DNA of 40,863 bases from an uncultured Bacilli bacterium (GTDB lineage Bacteria; Bacillota_I; Bacilli_A; RF39; UBA660), in assembly GCA_934177995.1 (NCBI GenBank), contig CAKPPW010000010.1, positions 1 to 40,863 on the forward strand, given 5' to 3'. The translations under genes were made by a program, and so were the position numbers. The stretch's first letter is position 1. Every line of letters starts with the position of its first letter. The notes below the pieces were generated by a model. The model was not told where the DNA came from. It was given only the letters and a program-made list of their open reading frames with translations, and ran no database searches. This document shows, in pieces, positions 22,453-31,042 of this stretch.

Positions 22453-25266
22453 ATGTACAATTTTAGTAAAATAGAAGAAAAATGGAATAAGTACTGGAAG
22501 GATAATAATACATTTAAAACTGATGTCTGGGATTTTTCTAAACCAAAGTATTATGTTTTAGATATGTTTCCATATCCATCAGGGGTTGGACTTCATGCTG
22601 GTCATGTTGAAGGATATACGGCTACAGATATAGTATCTAGAATGAAGAGAATGCAAGGATATAACGTTCTTCATCCCATGGGATATGATTCTTTTGGTCT
22701 ACCAGCTGAACAGTATGCGGTTAAGACTGGTAATAATCCTAATGGCTTTACAGAGAAAAATATCAATACTTTTACAAGACAATTATATATGTTAGGGTTT
22801 GACTATGATTGGTCTAAGATGGTTAAGACAAGTGATCCAGATTTTTATAAGTGGACACAATGGATCTTTAAACAACTATATTTAGATGGTTATGCTAAGA
22901 GAATTGATATGCCAGTTAACTGGTGTGAAGAGTTAGGAACTGTTTTATCTAATGATGAAGTAATAGATGGTAAGAGTGAACGTGGGGGATATCCTGTTGT
23001 TAGACGAAATATGAAACAGTGGGTAATAGATCAGACTGCTTTTGCCGAAAAATTATTAGCAGGACTTGATGAAGTAGATTGGCCAGAATCAACTAAAGAA
23101 ATGGAAAGAAACTGGATTGGTAAATCAGTAGGAGCTCATGTTAAGTTTAAAATTAAAGATACAGATAAAGATTTTACAGTTTTTACTACAAGAGCAGATA
23201 CGTTGTTTGGGGCAACTTATTGTGTAATGTCACCAGAACATGAATTAGTAGATATAATAACTACTCCTGATAAGTTAGAAGAAGTAAAAGAGTATAAAAA
23301 AGTTTGTGCTACTAAGAGTGACTTAGAGCGAACAGAACTTAATAAAGAAAAAACAGGTGTCTTTATTGGTAGATATGCAATTAATCCAGTAAATAATAAG
23401 GAAATACCAATTTATATATCAGACTATGTTTTAGCAAGTTATGGAACAGGAGCTATTATGGCAGTCCCTGCTCATGATGATAGAGATTATGAATTTGCTA
23501 AGAAATTTAATATCCCTATTGTTCAAGTGTTAGAAGAAGTAACTGGTACTGAGCATAATGATGAAAAAAAGAAAAAGTCAATAGTAGCAGTTGTTTACAA
23601 CAAAAAAACAGATAAATATTTAACTATTAACTGGCATGATAATGGCGGAAGATTATTTGTTGGAGGTACTATTAAAGATGGTGAAACAGCACTTTCTTGT
23701 GCTATTAGAGAAATAAAAGAAGAAACTGGATATAAAGATATAACACTTAAAGAAGAAGGCTTCAAGATTAATCATCACTACTATGCTTATAATAAGGATA
23801 CTTACTTTGAAATCGAAGCAACACCATTACTATTTGAATTAAATAGTGATTCTTTAGAAGAACAAAATTTAGATGATGATGAAGTATTTGATGTTGAATG
23901 GGTAAGTAAAGAAATCATAGAAAAAGAAATAACTGATGAACTTCATAAGAAAACTTTTGATTACGTCTTAAACCCAACAGCTATGACAAATGATGGAATA
24001 CATATCAATTCATCTTTCCTAGATGGTCTAAATAAAGAAGAAGCCATTAATAAGGTAATAGATTACTTAGAAGAAAATAATTGTGGTACTAAGAAAATTA
24101 ATTATCGTCTTCGTGAATGGATATTTGCAAGACAAAGATATTGGGGAGAACCAGTACCTGTTGTTTATTTAGAAGATGGAAAGATACATGTTTTAGATGA
24201 TGATGAATTACCTTTAATTTTACCAGAATTAGAAGACTATAAAGGAAAGAATGGTAAAGCACCACTTGAGAATGCTACTGAATGGAAAAAATATAATCAT
24301 AAGGGATTAACTGGTGTAAGAGAAACATCTACTATGCCAGGATCAGCTGGATCAAGTTGGTACTATTTAAGATATATTGATCCACATAATGATAAAGAAC
24401 TAGCAGATAAAGAGTTGTTAAAACACTGGATGCCAGTAGATTTATATATCGGTGGACCAGAACATGCTGTAGGACACTTGATATATTCTCGTATCTGGAA
24501 TCATTATTTATATGATAAAGGATTATCACCTGTAGAAGAACCGTTTAAAAAGCTAGTGCATCAAGGAATGCTTTTAGGTAGCAATGGTATAAAGATGGGT
24601 AAAAGATATCCGGAATATGCAATAGATCCTCTAGATATAGTTAAGAACTATGGAGCAGATACTCTTCGTTTGTATGAAATGTTTATGGGACCACTTGAAG
24701 CTTCTAAACCATGGAATAATAATGGCGTAGAAGGAGCTCAAAAGTTCTTAGATAGAGTATATCGTTTATATGAAAGTGATAAGTTAGTAGATAAAGAAAA
24801 TAAGAATCTAGAGAAAGTTTATCATCAAACGGTTAAAAAAGTAACTGAAGACTTTGAAAGTTTAAACTTCAATACTGCTATTAGTCAGATGATGATTTTT
24901 ATCAATGCTGTTTATAAAGAAGATGTATTCCCTATAGAATATGCCGAAGGATTTGTTAAATTACTAAATCCTGTTGCTCCTCATATAACAGAAGAGTTAT
25001 GGGAAAAGTTAGGACACAATACTACTATTGCTTTTGAACCATGGCCAGTCTATGATGAAGCTAAACTAAAAGATGATACAGTTACTATTGTTGTTCAAGT
25101 AAATGGCAAAGTAAGAGGAAAAATGGAAGTAGATAGTTCTATTTCTAAGGAAGATATGGAAAGTAAGGCCTTTACTATTGATAATGTTAAAGAATTTACT
25201 AAGGATAAGAAAATTGTAAAAGTAATAACTGTTCCTAAGAAACTAGTAAATATAGTTGTAAAATAA
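22453..25266 (+). CDS. leuS: Leucyl-tRNA synthetase with an inserted NUDIX domain
   Basis: Charges tRNA(Leu) in the cytoplasm. The class I HIGH motif is HAGH (residues 48-51, in PYPSGVGLHAGHVEGYTATD). The editing domain has TTRADTLFGATY and the GTGAIMAVPAHDDRD motif with its key Asp near 341. A NUDIX domain of about 135 residues (about 370-506; 23560-23970) is inserted after NIPIVQVLEE. Its box, G405 to Y427, matches Gx5Ex7REUxEExGU in full. The usual LeuRS sequence resumes at DGIHINSSFLDGL. The catalytic-loop motif reads KMGKR (714-718) instead of KMSKS. At 937 residues it is about 130 longer than usual LeuRS. ATG 22453 follows AGAGG; a terminator follows the gene. Confidence 0.95.
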   Translation: MYNFSKIEEKWNKYWKDNNTFKTDVWDFSKPKYYVLDMFPYPSGVGLHAGHVEGYTATDIVSRMKRMQGYNVLHPMGYDSFGLPAEQYAVKTGNNPNGFTEKNINTFTRQLYMLGFDYDWSKMVKTSDPDFYKWTQWIFKQLYLDGYAKRIDMPVNWCEELGTVLSNDEVIDGKSERGGYPVVRRNMKQWVIDQTAFAEKLLAGLDEVDWPESTKEMERNWIGKSVGAHVKFKIKDTDKDFTVFTTRADTLFGATYCVMSPEHELVDIITTPDKLEEVKEYKKVCATKSDLERTELNKEKTGVFIGRYAINPVNNKEIPIYISDYVLASYGTGAIMAVPAHDDRDYEFAKKFNIPIVQVLEEVTGTEHNDEKKKKSIVAVVYNKKTDKYLTINWHDNGGRLFVGGTIKDGETALSCAIREIKEETGYKDITLKEEGFKINHHYYAYNKDTYFEIEATPLLFELNSDSLEEQNLDDDEVFDVEWVSKEIIEKEITDELHKKTFDYVLNPTAMTNDGIHINSSFLDGLNKEEAINKVIDYLEENNCGTKKINYRLREWIFARQRYWGEPVPVVYLEDGKIHVLDDDELPLILPELEDYKGKNGKAPLENATEWKKYNHKGLTGVRETSTMPGSAGSSWYYLRYIDPHNDKELADKELLKHWMPVDLYIGGPEHAVGHLIYSRIWNHYLYDKGLSPVEEPFKKLVHQGMLLGSNGIKMGKRYPEYAIDPLDIVKNYGADTLRLYEMFMGPLEASKPWNNNGVEGAQKFLDRVYRLYESDKLVDKENKNLEKVYHQTVKKVTEDFESLNFNTAISQMMIFINAVYKEDVFPIEYAEGFVKLLNPVAPHITEELWEKLGHNTTIAFEPWPVYDEAKLKDDTVTIVVQVNGKVRGKMEVDSSISKEDMESKAFTIDNVKEFTKDKKIVKVITVPKKLVNIVVK

Positions 25267-25285
25267 TTATTATTTGATGAAGATT

Positions 25286-25306
25286 AAACCTAGAAGTAGG
25301 TTTTTT
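25286..25306 (+). terminator. Terminator after leuS
   Basis: AAACCTA (25286-25292) and TAGGTTT (25297-25303) form a perfect 7-bp stem with a GAAG loop, followed by T residues. Confidence 0.7.
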
Positions 25307-25377
25307 CTTTATTTAACAGTAGTATTTTTTCTATTAATAATACTTTTATGTTATACTCTTTAAAAGAGGTAGGTAGT

Positions 25378-26943
25378 ATGGATAGAAAGAAAATAAAGAG
25401 AAAAGCATTTAAAGATTTAAAAAGACAATACTTTAAAGCAGTATTAATTTGCTTTTTGTTTACTGTTGTTTTTGGAAATGGTTATACATTTGTAACTAAA
25501 ATATTTCCTAATGAGACCCCTAAAGAAATAGTTACAACAGTAGAAAAAGATAAAGCTAATTTAAAAAATAAATCTAGGGATGAGATAAAAAAAGAAGTTG
25601 AAGTGAAAATAGAAAAACAAGAGACTTCTAAACAAGAAAAATATACAAGAGGGGTACTTGCTGTTTTTGCTAATCAAGTGTCATCATCTAAATCACTGAT
25701 AGTTGGTATTTTAAAAGCTTTTAATCAGTTACTATTTAAAGGAAATGTATCTTTATTCTTTATATTATTATTAGGACTATTTCTAGATATATTTGCTCTT
25801 CTTTTTATAAAGAATATTATGGCCGTTGGTAAGTGTAGGTTCTTTATAGAAGGGACTAAATATAAGAAAGTACATATAGATAAATTATTATTCATTTATA
25901 GAGTTAAAAGAACATTATCCGTTGCTAAGAGTATGATGTTAACTTCTCTTTATCAATTTCTTTGGGATTTAACTATTATTGGGGGAATTATTAAACATTA
26001 CTCTTACTTGTTAGTACCATATATAATAGCTGAAAACCCTAATATTAGTGGGAAAGAAGCGATTAATCTATCTAGAAAAATGATGGATGGTTATAAATTA
26101 GAAGCCTTTAAGCTAGAACTTTCACTTATACCTTGGTATATTATTGGTACTATTAGTTTTCAGTTTAGTGATTTACTATTCTTAACTCCTTATTATCAAG
26201 AGATATTAGCAGAGTTTTATATGAAAGTAAGAGATAATAGATTAAAGGAAGATGAATCATTAAAAGAGTTATTAAATGATAGATACTTGGATGGAAAGTT
26301 AAGTGCTGGAAGTTATCCAAGAGATAAGTTTATGATACCAGAAGTTGAACATCGTAAATGGTTAAAACTTGATTATAAAAGAGATTATTCCTTAGTAAAT
26401 ATTATATTGTTTTTCTTTACCTTTGCGATGATTGGGTGGCTTTGGGAAGTAGCACTTCACTTATTTAGTACTGGTAATTTTGTAAATAGAGGAACACTTA
26501 TGGGACCTTGGTTACCTATCTATGGATATGGAGGAGTATTAATTCTTATTCTTTTAAAACCATTTAGAGAAAAACCATACCTATTATTTATACTTACTTG
26601 TTTATTATGTGGAATAATTGAATACTTAACATCTTGGTATTTAGAAGTTACTTATAACTTAAGATGGTGGGATTATACTGGTTACTTTATAAATATCAAT
26701 GGCAGAGTCTGTTTGGAAGGATTATTAGTCTTTGGACTAGGTGGATGTGGTTTTACCTATTTAGTAGCTCCTTTTCTAGATAACTTATATAATAAAATTA
26801 AACCTAGCATTAAGTATTTAGTAGCAATCATTTTATTATCCTTCTTTATCCTAGATAATATATATTGTCATAATAATCCTAATATGGGAGAGGGGATTAC
26901 CTCTTATAAAAATGATTGTAATTTCAAGTTAAAAATACTATAA
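25378..26943 (+). CDS. DUF975 protein fused to a CmpB-type membrane domain
   Basis: The N-terminal half (about 1-300) has the DUF975 layout: a short basic start, a hydrophobic helix, a long Lys/Glu-rich loop (residues 45-100), and four more membrane helices. The C-terminal half carries the ABC_trans_CmpB signature region (AMIGWLWEVALHLFSTGNFVNRG near 356, and GPWLPIYGYGG). Neither domain has a firm function; no ATP-binding site is present, so calling it an ABC transporter would be premature. I start at ATG 25378 after AGAGGTAGG; an upstream in-frame ATG at 25348 lies at the -10 box (TATACT 25352-25357). serS follows after 25 bases, so the two are likely co-transcribed. Confidence 0.75.
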   Translation: MDRKKIKRKAFKDLKRQYFKAVLICFLFTVVFGNGYTFVTKIFPNETPKEIVTTVEKDKANLKNKSRDEIKKEVEVKIEKQETSKQEKYTRGVLAVFANQVSSSKSLIVGILKAFNQLLFKGNVSLFFILLLGLFLDIFALLFIKNIMAVGKCRFFIEGTKYKKVHIDKLLFIYRVKRTLSVAKSMMLTSLYQFLWDLTIIGGIIKHYSYLLVPYIIAENPNISGKEAINLSRKMMDGYKLEAFKLELSLIPWYIIGTISFQFSDLLFLTPYYQEILAEFYMKVRDNRLKEDESLKELLNDRYLDGKLSAGSYPRDKFMIPEVEHRKWLKLDYKRDYSLVNIILFFFTFAMIGWLWEVALHLFSTGNFVNRGTLMGPWLPIYGYGGVLILILLKPFREKPYLLFILTCLLCGIIEYLTSWYLEVTYNLRWWDYTGYFININGRVCLEGLLVFGLGGCGFTYLVAPFLDNLYNKIKPSIKYLVAIILLSFFILDNIYCHNNPNMGEGITSYKNDCNFKLKIL

Positions 26944-26968
26944 TAATAAGTAATGAAAGGAAGATAAT

Positions 26969-28255
26969 ATGTTAGACATTAAATTTATAAGAGAAAACAA
27001 AGACATAGTAAAAGAAAATATTAAAAAGAAATTCCAAGATGAAAAATTACCTCTTGTTGATGAAGTAGTAGAATTAGATCAAGAAATTAGAAATCTAAAA
27101 CAAGAAGGTGATGAACTTCGTAGTAAGAGAAATCAAATAAGTAGTGAAATTGGTTCTTTGATGCGTGATAAGAAAATAGAAGAAGCGAATGAGAAGAAAG
27201 CTTCTGTTGTAGAAATCAATGAAAAGTTAGTTGGTATTGAAAAAAGAGAAAATGAGTTAGCTTTATCTTTAAGAGAAAAGATGTTAGTTATTCCAAATAT
27301 TATGGATAAATCTGTTCCTATTGGAAAAGATGATAGTTTTAATGTTGAAGTAGAAAGGTTTGGAGAAGCTAAAGTACCAGAGTATGAAATACCATATCAT
27401 GCTGATATCATTATGAATGTAAATGGTATGGATAAAGAAGCAGCTGGTCGTACGTCAGGTGAAGGATTTTACTATTTAACTGGTGATATAGCAAGACTTC
27501 ATGAAGCGATGATAGCTTATGCAAGAGATTATATGATTGATAAAGGATTTACCTATTGTATACCTCCTTTCATGATTAGAAGTGATGTGGTAACTGGTGT
27601 TATGTCATTTCCTGAGATGGAAGCAATGATGTATAAGATTCAAGATGAAGATTTATATTTAATCGGTACTAGTGAACATTCAATGATAGGTCGTTATAAA
27701 GATCAAATAATTAAAGAAGAAGATTTACCAATTACTTTAACAAGTTACTCACCTTGCTTTAGAAAAGAAGGTGGCTCTCATGGCTTAGAAGAGAGAGGAC
27801 TTTACCGTGTTCATCAATTTGAAAAAGAAGAGATGATTGTTCTTTGTAAGTATGAAGAAGCGATGGACTGGTATAATAAGATGTGGAAATATACGGTTGA
27901 TGTATTTAGAAATATGAATGTACCAGTAAGACAATTAGAGTGTTGTAGTGGTGACTTAGCAGACTTAAAAGTAAAATCTTGTGATGTAGAAGCATGGAGC
28001 CCTAGACAAAAGAAATACTTTGAAGTTGGAAGTTGTTCAACTCTAGGAGATGCTCAAGCAAGAAGACTAGGTATTCGTGCTAAAGGAGAAAATGGTACTT
28101 ACTATGTTAATACTTTAAATAATACCGTAGTAGCATCACCTCGTGGTATGATTGCGGTAATTGAAAATAACTATCAAGAAGATGGAAGTATTATTGTTCC
28201 AGAGGTATTAAGACCATATATGGGAGGACTTGAAGCAATTAAGCCTAAGAAGTAG
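26969..28255 (+). CDS. serS: Seryl-tRNA synthetase
   Basis: Charges tRNA(Ser). The N-terminal coiled-coil arm that reads the tRNA extends to about residue 100 and is rich in Glu/Lys. Class II motif 2 is FRKEGGSHGLEERGLYRVHQ, and motif 3 lies in NNTVVASPRGMIAVIENNYQ. The GTSEHSM loop and a C-terminal ending VLRPYMGG are typical. Length 428 is normal. ATG 26969 follows AAAGGAAG, 25 bases after the DUF975-CmpB gene, so serS is probably transcribed from that upstream promoter. No T-box is visible. Confidence 0.97.
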   Translation: MLDIKFIRENKDIVKENIKKKFQDEKLPLVDEVVELDQEIRNLKQEGDELRSKRNQISSEIGSLMRDKKIEEANEKKASVVEINEKLVGIEKRENELALSLREKMLVIPNIMDKSVPIGKDDSFNVEVERFGEAKVPEYEIPYHADIIMNVNGMDKEAAGRTSGEGFYYLTGDIARLHEAMIAYARDYMIDKGFTYCIPPFMIRSDVVTGVMSFPEMEAMMYKIQDEDLYLIGTSEHSMIGRYKDQIIKEEDLPITLTSYSPCFRKEGGSHGLEERGLYRVHQFEKEEMIVLCKYEEAMDWYNKMWKYTVDVFRNMNVPVRQLECCSGDLADLKVKSCDVEAWSPRQKKYFEVGSCSTLGDAQARRLGIRAKGENGTYYVNTLNNTVVASPRGMIAVIENNYQEDGSIIVPEVLRPYMGGLEAIKPKK

Positions 28256-28256
28256 T

Positions 28257-28829
28257 ATGATAAAATTTAGAGAAATAGATGATGAATATTTAGAATATGA
28301 TTGCCTAAAAGATACAGCGGAATTTATGTTTCAATTAAATGATAATAATATAGATGATACGGTTTTGAAAGAACTTATTAATCAAAATTTTGCTCTTTTT
28401 GCTTATAATAGAAATAAAAATAAAACCACTTCTAGACTAGCAATAAAGAAAGAGAGTTTGGTTGGTAAATATCTGTTATCATGTCAGGATGAAAGTAGAG
28501 TATTAAATACTTCTAGATATATTGATTATGATAAAATAGTAAATGCCTTTAATATTTCTATTTTTTCGAACAACCTAGAAATGAGTAAATTAATTTATCC
28601 CTTATTCGTAAATAGAGTAGAAGGACCATCTACTAATTTTAGTGACATTTATAATTTAGAAACAATAAATTATATTTTAGCTAATACATCTTTCAAAGAA
28701 TATTTAAAAGAAATAGACGAAATAAAAAAAGAATCAACATATCATGTAGTATATGAAGATGGAAAATGTTTTCTAAAGGAATTTGAACATAAGAATAAAT
28801 CTTTGGTTAAGTCTAATAATAGAATGTAA
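28257..28829 (+). CDS. Protein of unknown function downstream of serS
   Basis: I do not recognise this 190-residue protein. It is soluble-looking, without a signal or membrane helix, and contains acidic and Asn-rich stretches. I prefer ATG 28257, which begins one base after the serS stop; an in-frame TTG at 28230 would overlap serS. There is no convincing ribosome binding site for ATG 28257, so translation is probably by re-initiation after serS. A strong terminator follows, making it the last gene of the operon. Confidence 0.6.
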   Translation: MIKFREIDDEYLEYDCLKDTAEFMFQLNDNNIDDTVLKELINQNFALFAYNRNKNKTTSRLAIKKESLVGKYLLSCQDESRVLNTSRYIDYDKIVNAFNISIFSNNLEMSKLIYPLFVNRVEGPSTNFSDIYNLETINYILANTSFKEYLKEIDEIKKESTYHVVYEDGKCFLKEFEHKNKSLVKSNNRM

Positions 28830-28858
28830 AAAGATGTATAAAAGGCTAATTTAAGGAC

Positions 28859-28908
28859 AAGCTATCAATAGAATGGAGGACATTCATTTGACATTGATAG
28901 CTTTTTTT
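28859..28908 (+). terminator. Strong terminator of the serS operon
   Basis: AAGCTATCAAT (28859-28869) pairs perfectly with ATTGATAGCTT (28893-28903), with a GAATG/CATTC inner stem, followed by seven T residues. Confidence 0.85.
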
Positions 28909-28916
28909 GATATAAT
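28888..28916 (+). promoter_or_regulatory. Consensus promoter of the ankyrin gene, inside the upstream terminator
   Basis: TTGACA at 28888-28893 and TATAAT at 28911-28916 with a 17-base spacer match the sigma-A consensus exactly. The -35 box lies in the loop side of the preceding terminator and the spacer contains its right arm and T-run. Confidence 0.85.
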
Positions 28917-28949
28917 AAAAGCCGTCACGTAAAAGTAGAGGTGTTTAAA

Positions 28950-29645
28950 ATGTTTTACGCGGAAGAACAAGCAATATTAGCATGTGAAGAGGATCCGTCC
29001 CTGATTTTTGAATTAATGAAGGAAGGACATTTCTATCTAGTAGATAACTTGTTAAAAAAGAAAAAAGTAAGTGTAGCAACTTTAGATGAAGATGGAAATA
29101 CTGTCTTAATGAAATTAACTAAACTACATCAGTATGAATTGGTTAGTAAATATCTTAGTAAAGATGAAGACGTTATTAACCATCAGAATAATGAAGGTAA
29201 TACACTACTACATATTTTAGCAACTAGAAATTATATGAAGGTTGCAGGTATTATTAAAAAGTTAAAAAGAAATGATAATTTAGCTTGGAATTTAAAGAAT
29301 AATGAAGGAAAGACAATTCTTGATATAGCCATAGAAAAAGATAATTTGGCTACTGCTTTTAAAATTCTAGAAGATAAGAGATTTAATAATATAGACGTGA
29401 TGAGCTTCTTATCTTTCTATAAGACATTTATTAAAAGTAGAGAATATGGTAGATATACTAAACTATCTAATTTAGAAGTAATGGTATCTAATTTAGAAAA
29501 GAAGAATGAGCTTCTTCCAATGATGGATAAGTTGGTTAATATGATTTTAGAAAACTTTGATCATATTAAAAATGAACTTATGAAGAATAAACTAACTTCA
29601 ATGGATAATATTATTCATGAAGTATTAGTGGAAGTAGAAGCTTAA
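28950..29645 (+). CDS. Ankyrin-repeat protein
   Basis: Two to three ankyrin-type repeats are visible: DEDGNTVLMKLTKLHQYELV, NNEGNTLLHILATRNYMKVA and NNEGKTILDIAIEKDNLATA (residues about 47-140). Helical segments follow to the end. Ankyrin repeats usually mediate protein contacts; the partner is not indicated. Start is ATG 28950 after AGAGGTG (28936-28942); the in-frame GTG 28941 overlaps that site. The gene has a perfect consensus promoter, so it may be well expressed. No signal peptide is present, so it is probably cytoplasmic. Its terminator is unclear. Confidence 0.75.
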   Translation: MFYAEEQAILACEEDPSLIFELMKEGHFYLVDNLLKKKKVSVATLDEDGNTVLMKLTKLHQYELVSKYLSKDEDVINHQNNEGNTLLHILATRNYMKVAGIIKKLKRNDNLAWNLKNNEGKTILDIAIEKDNLATAFKILEDKRFNNIDVMSFLSFYKTFIKSREYGRYTKLSNLEVMVSNLEKKNELLPMMDKLVNMILENFDHIKNELMKNKLTSMDNIIHEVLVEVEA

Positions 29646-29947
29646 GCATGAGATAAGGGATTCGTATTAGAGTCTCTTTTTTAGTACGAAAAAGTCAAAA
29701 TATTAAGAAATTATTCTTTAATTATAGTAATAAATAAGTATCTATGATATAAAATAATTGAAAATTTTTTTGTTAGATGGTAATGGGGCAAATCCAGGTA
29801 AAAATATAGTCTGAATTTACTAAATTGAGAGATTCAATTTAATAAAACATCCCAATTTGGAATGGTGAATTTTGAAAATTGGCTGTTTGCAAAATGATAT
29901 ACAAATTTGTTATCCTTTCTTTACTTGTCTGGGAAGAAAGGGGGAAT

Positions 29948-30692
29948 ATGGTCAAGACAAAGAAATTTATAAAACCATTATATGATACTACTATAAAGTA
30001 CAAGGTATATCATCTATAGGCTTATTTATTTGGCAACTGGTATAGATCTTAATGATTATACATTAATAGATCAAGAGTTAAATACTGGTAATAATATTAA
30101 AGATTACCGTCTTGATTTATTATTTAAGAAAGATAATACAATTGTTAATCTAGAAGTTAATTATGAAGTAATCCCTTTCCAAGAAGAAAGCAATATAATT
30201 ATCTATTTAGATTAGCCTAAAATGTCGGAGTTAGTTACCTACTGTTTTAGAGATAGTGTTTATCATACTAAAATAGATGGCGTAGAAAGTTACGAGATTT
30301 ATCTCGGTAACTTTAAAGGCATTAAGTACAATGGTAAGAATGAGCTTGCAACACTATGTTCTATTTTAACCAGTGAGAGCGTGGAAGAATTAAAAGAAAT
30401 AGTAGGAAACTATAAGGAGGGATTAATACTAATGAGCAAACTGGAAAACTAAAATTAAATGATGAATTTAATGCTTACTATGACTATGAAGCGGTTATTA
30501 GAAAAGAAAAGAACTCTGAATATGCTAGTGGCAGAGATGATAGACTAGCTGAAAGAAAAAGTTTAGGCTTATCTGAAGGAGCTAACAGAAAAAATTAGCT
30601 ATAGCAAAAATAATGCTTCAAGGGAAAGAATCATTAGATAAAATAATGAAGTATACTGTTTAAGTAAAAAAGAACTCACTATGTTACTATAA
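29948..30692 (+). pseudogene. Decayed Rpn-family nuclease/transposase gene
   Basis: Pieces in several frames match the intact Rpn gene at 34650-35474: DTTIKYK near 29987, DLNDYTLIDQELNTGNNIKDYRLDLL from 30030, YEIYLGNFKGIKYNGKNE near 30300, EGLILMSKLE near 30425, and LAIAKIMLQGKESLDKI near 30600-30660. At least four frameshifts or stops break it, and a middle part of roughly 60 residues is missing. ATG 29948 follows GAAAGGGGG. The family is PD-(D/E)XK nuclease-like (PF12784), sometimes called a transposase. The 302 bases before it (29646-29947) hold no gene; only weak hairpins and promoter-like TTGCAA/TATCCT sites. Confidence 0.75.
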
Positions 30693-30815
30693 GTACTGAT
30701 TGGTGGAGACTGCTATAGTCTCCGTTTTCTATATATGCTATGTATAATATGCATAAATTGTTTAATTTGATTATTAAGCTAATTAGTACTTGTATTTTAG
30801 TCCCTTTTCATTTGT

Positions 30816-30914
30816 AAAAAAATAGGAAGCTAGTAAAAACTAACTTCCAAAAAGAATAAAAAGGGGTTGGCTAGTGTGATACTAGCTACCAATTCGCCTA
30901 ATTCCGAATTGGTG
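30816..30914 (-). ncRNA. Candidate small RNA on the minus strand, about 97 bases
   Basis: On the minus strand a consensus promoter (30949-30921) is followed after about seven bases by three hairpins and a terminator. Hairpin 1 is CCAATTCG/CGAATTGG (30912-30889), hairpin 2 is GCTAGT/ACTAGC (30886-30870), then a single-stranded AACCCCTTTTT stretch, and hairpin 3 is GGAAGTTAGT/ACTAGCTTCC (30848-30825, one mismatch) followed by seven T (minus). There is no ORF of note within it. The exposed CCCC resembles the seed of SD-binding small RNAs (inference). No homologue is known to me. Confidence 0.5.
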
Positions 30915-30920
30915 ATTTTT

Positions 30921-30949
30921 ATAATACCCATAAAAGGGTAGTTTGTCAA
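30921..30949 (-). promoter_or_regulatory. Consensus promoter on the minus strand
   Basis: Read on the minus strand: TTGACA (30949-30944), 17 bases, TATTAT (30926-30921). This is the promoter of the candidate small RNA and is divergent from the ABC transporter operon. Confidence 0.6.
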
Positions 30950-30993
30950 TTGTTTTTTGTAAAATTTATTAAAAAAATTATTGGGGTGAATGG

Positions 30994-31022
30994 TAGACAT
31001 TTTTTAGTATATAAATTATACT
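30994..31022 (+). promoter_or_regulatory. Promoter of the ABC transporter-ldh operon
   Basis: TAGACA at 30994-30999 and TATACT at 31017-31022 with a 17-base spacer. The start ATG lies only 20 bases past the -10, so the leader is short. Confidence 0.5.
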
Positions 31023-31042
31023 TTAGTAAAGGAGAAAATAAT

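Noticed and set aside
25348..25377. Upstream ATG as start of the DUF975-CmpB gene
   Set aside because: It overlaps the likely -10 box and lacks a ribosome binding site; ATG 25378 has AGAGGTAGG.
29651..29683. Terminator after the ankyrin gene
   Set aside because: A T-run is present but the stem has only four or five pairs with mismatches.
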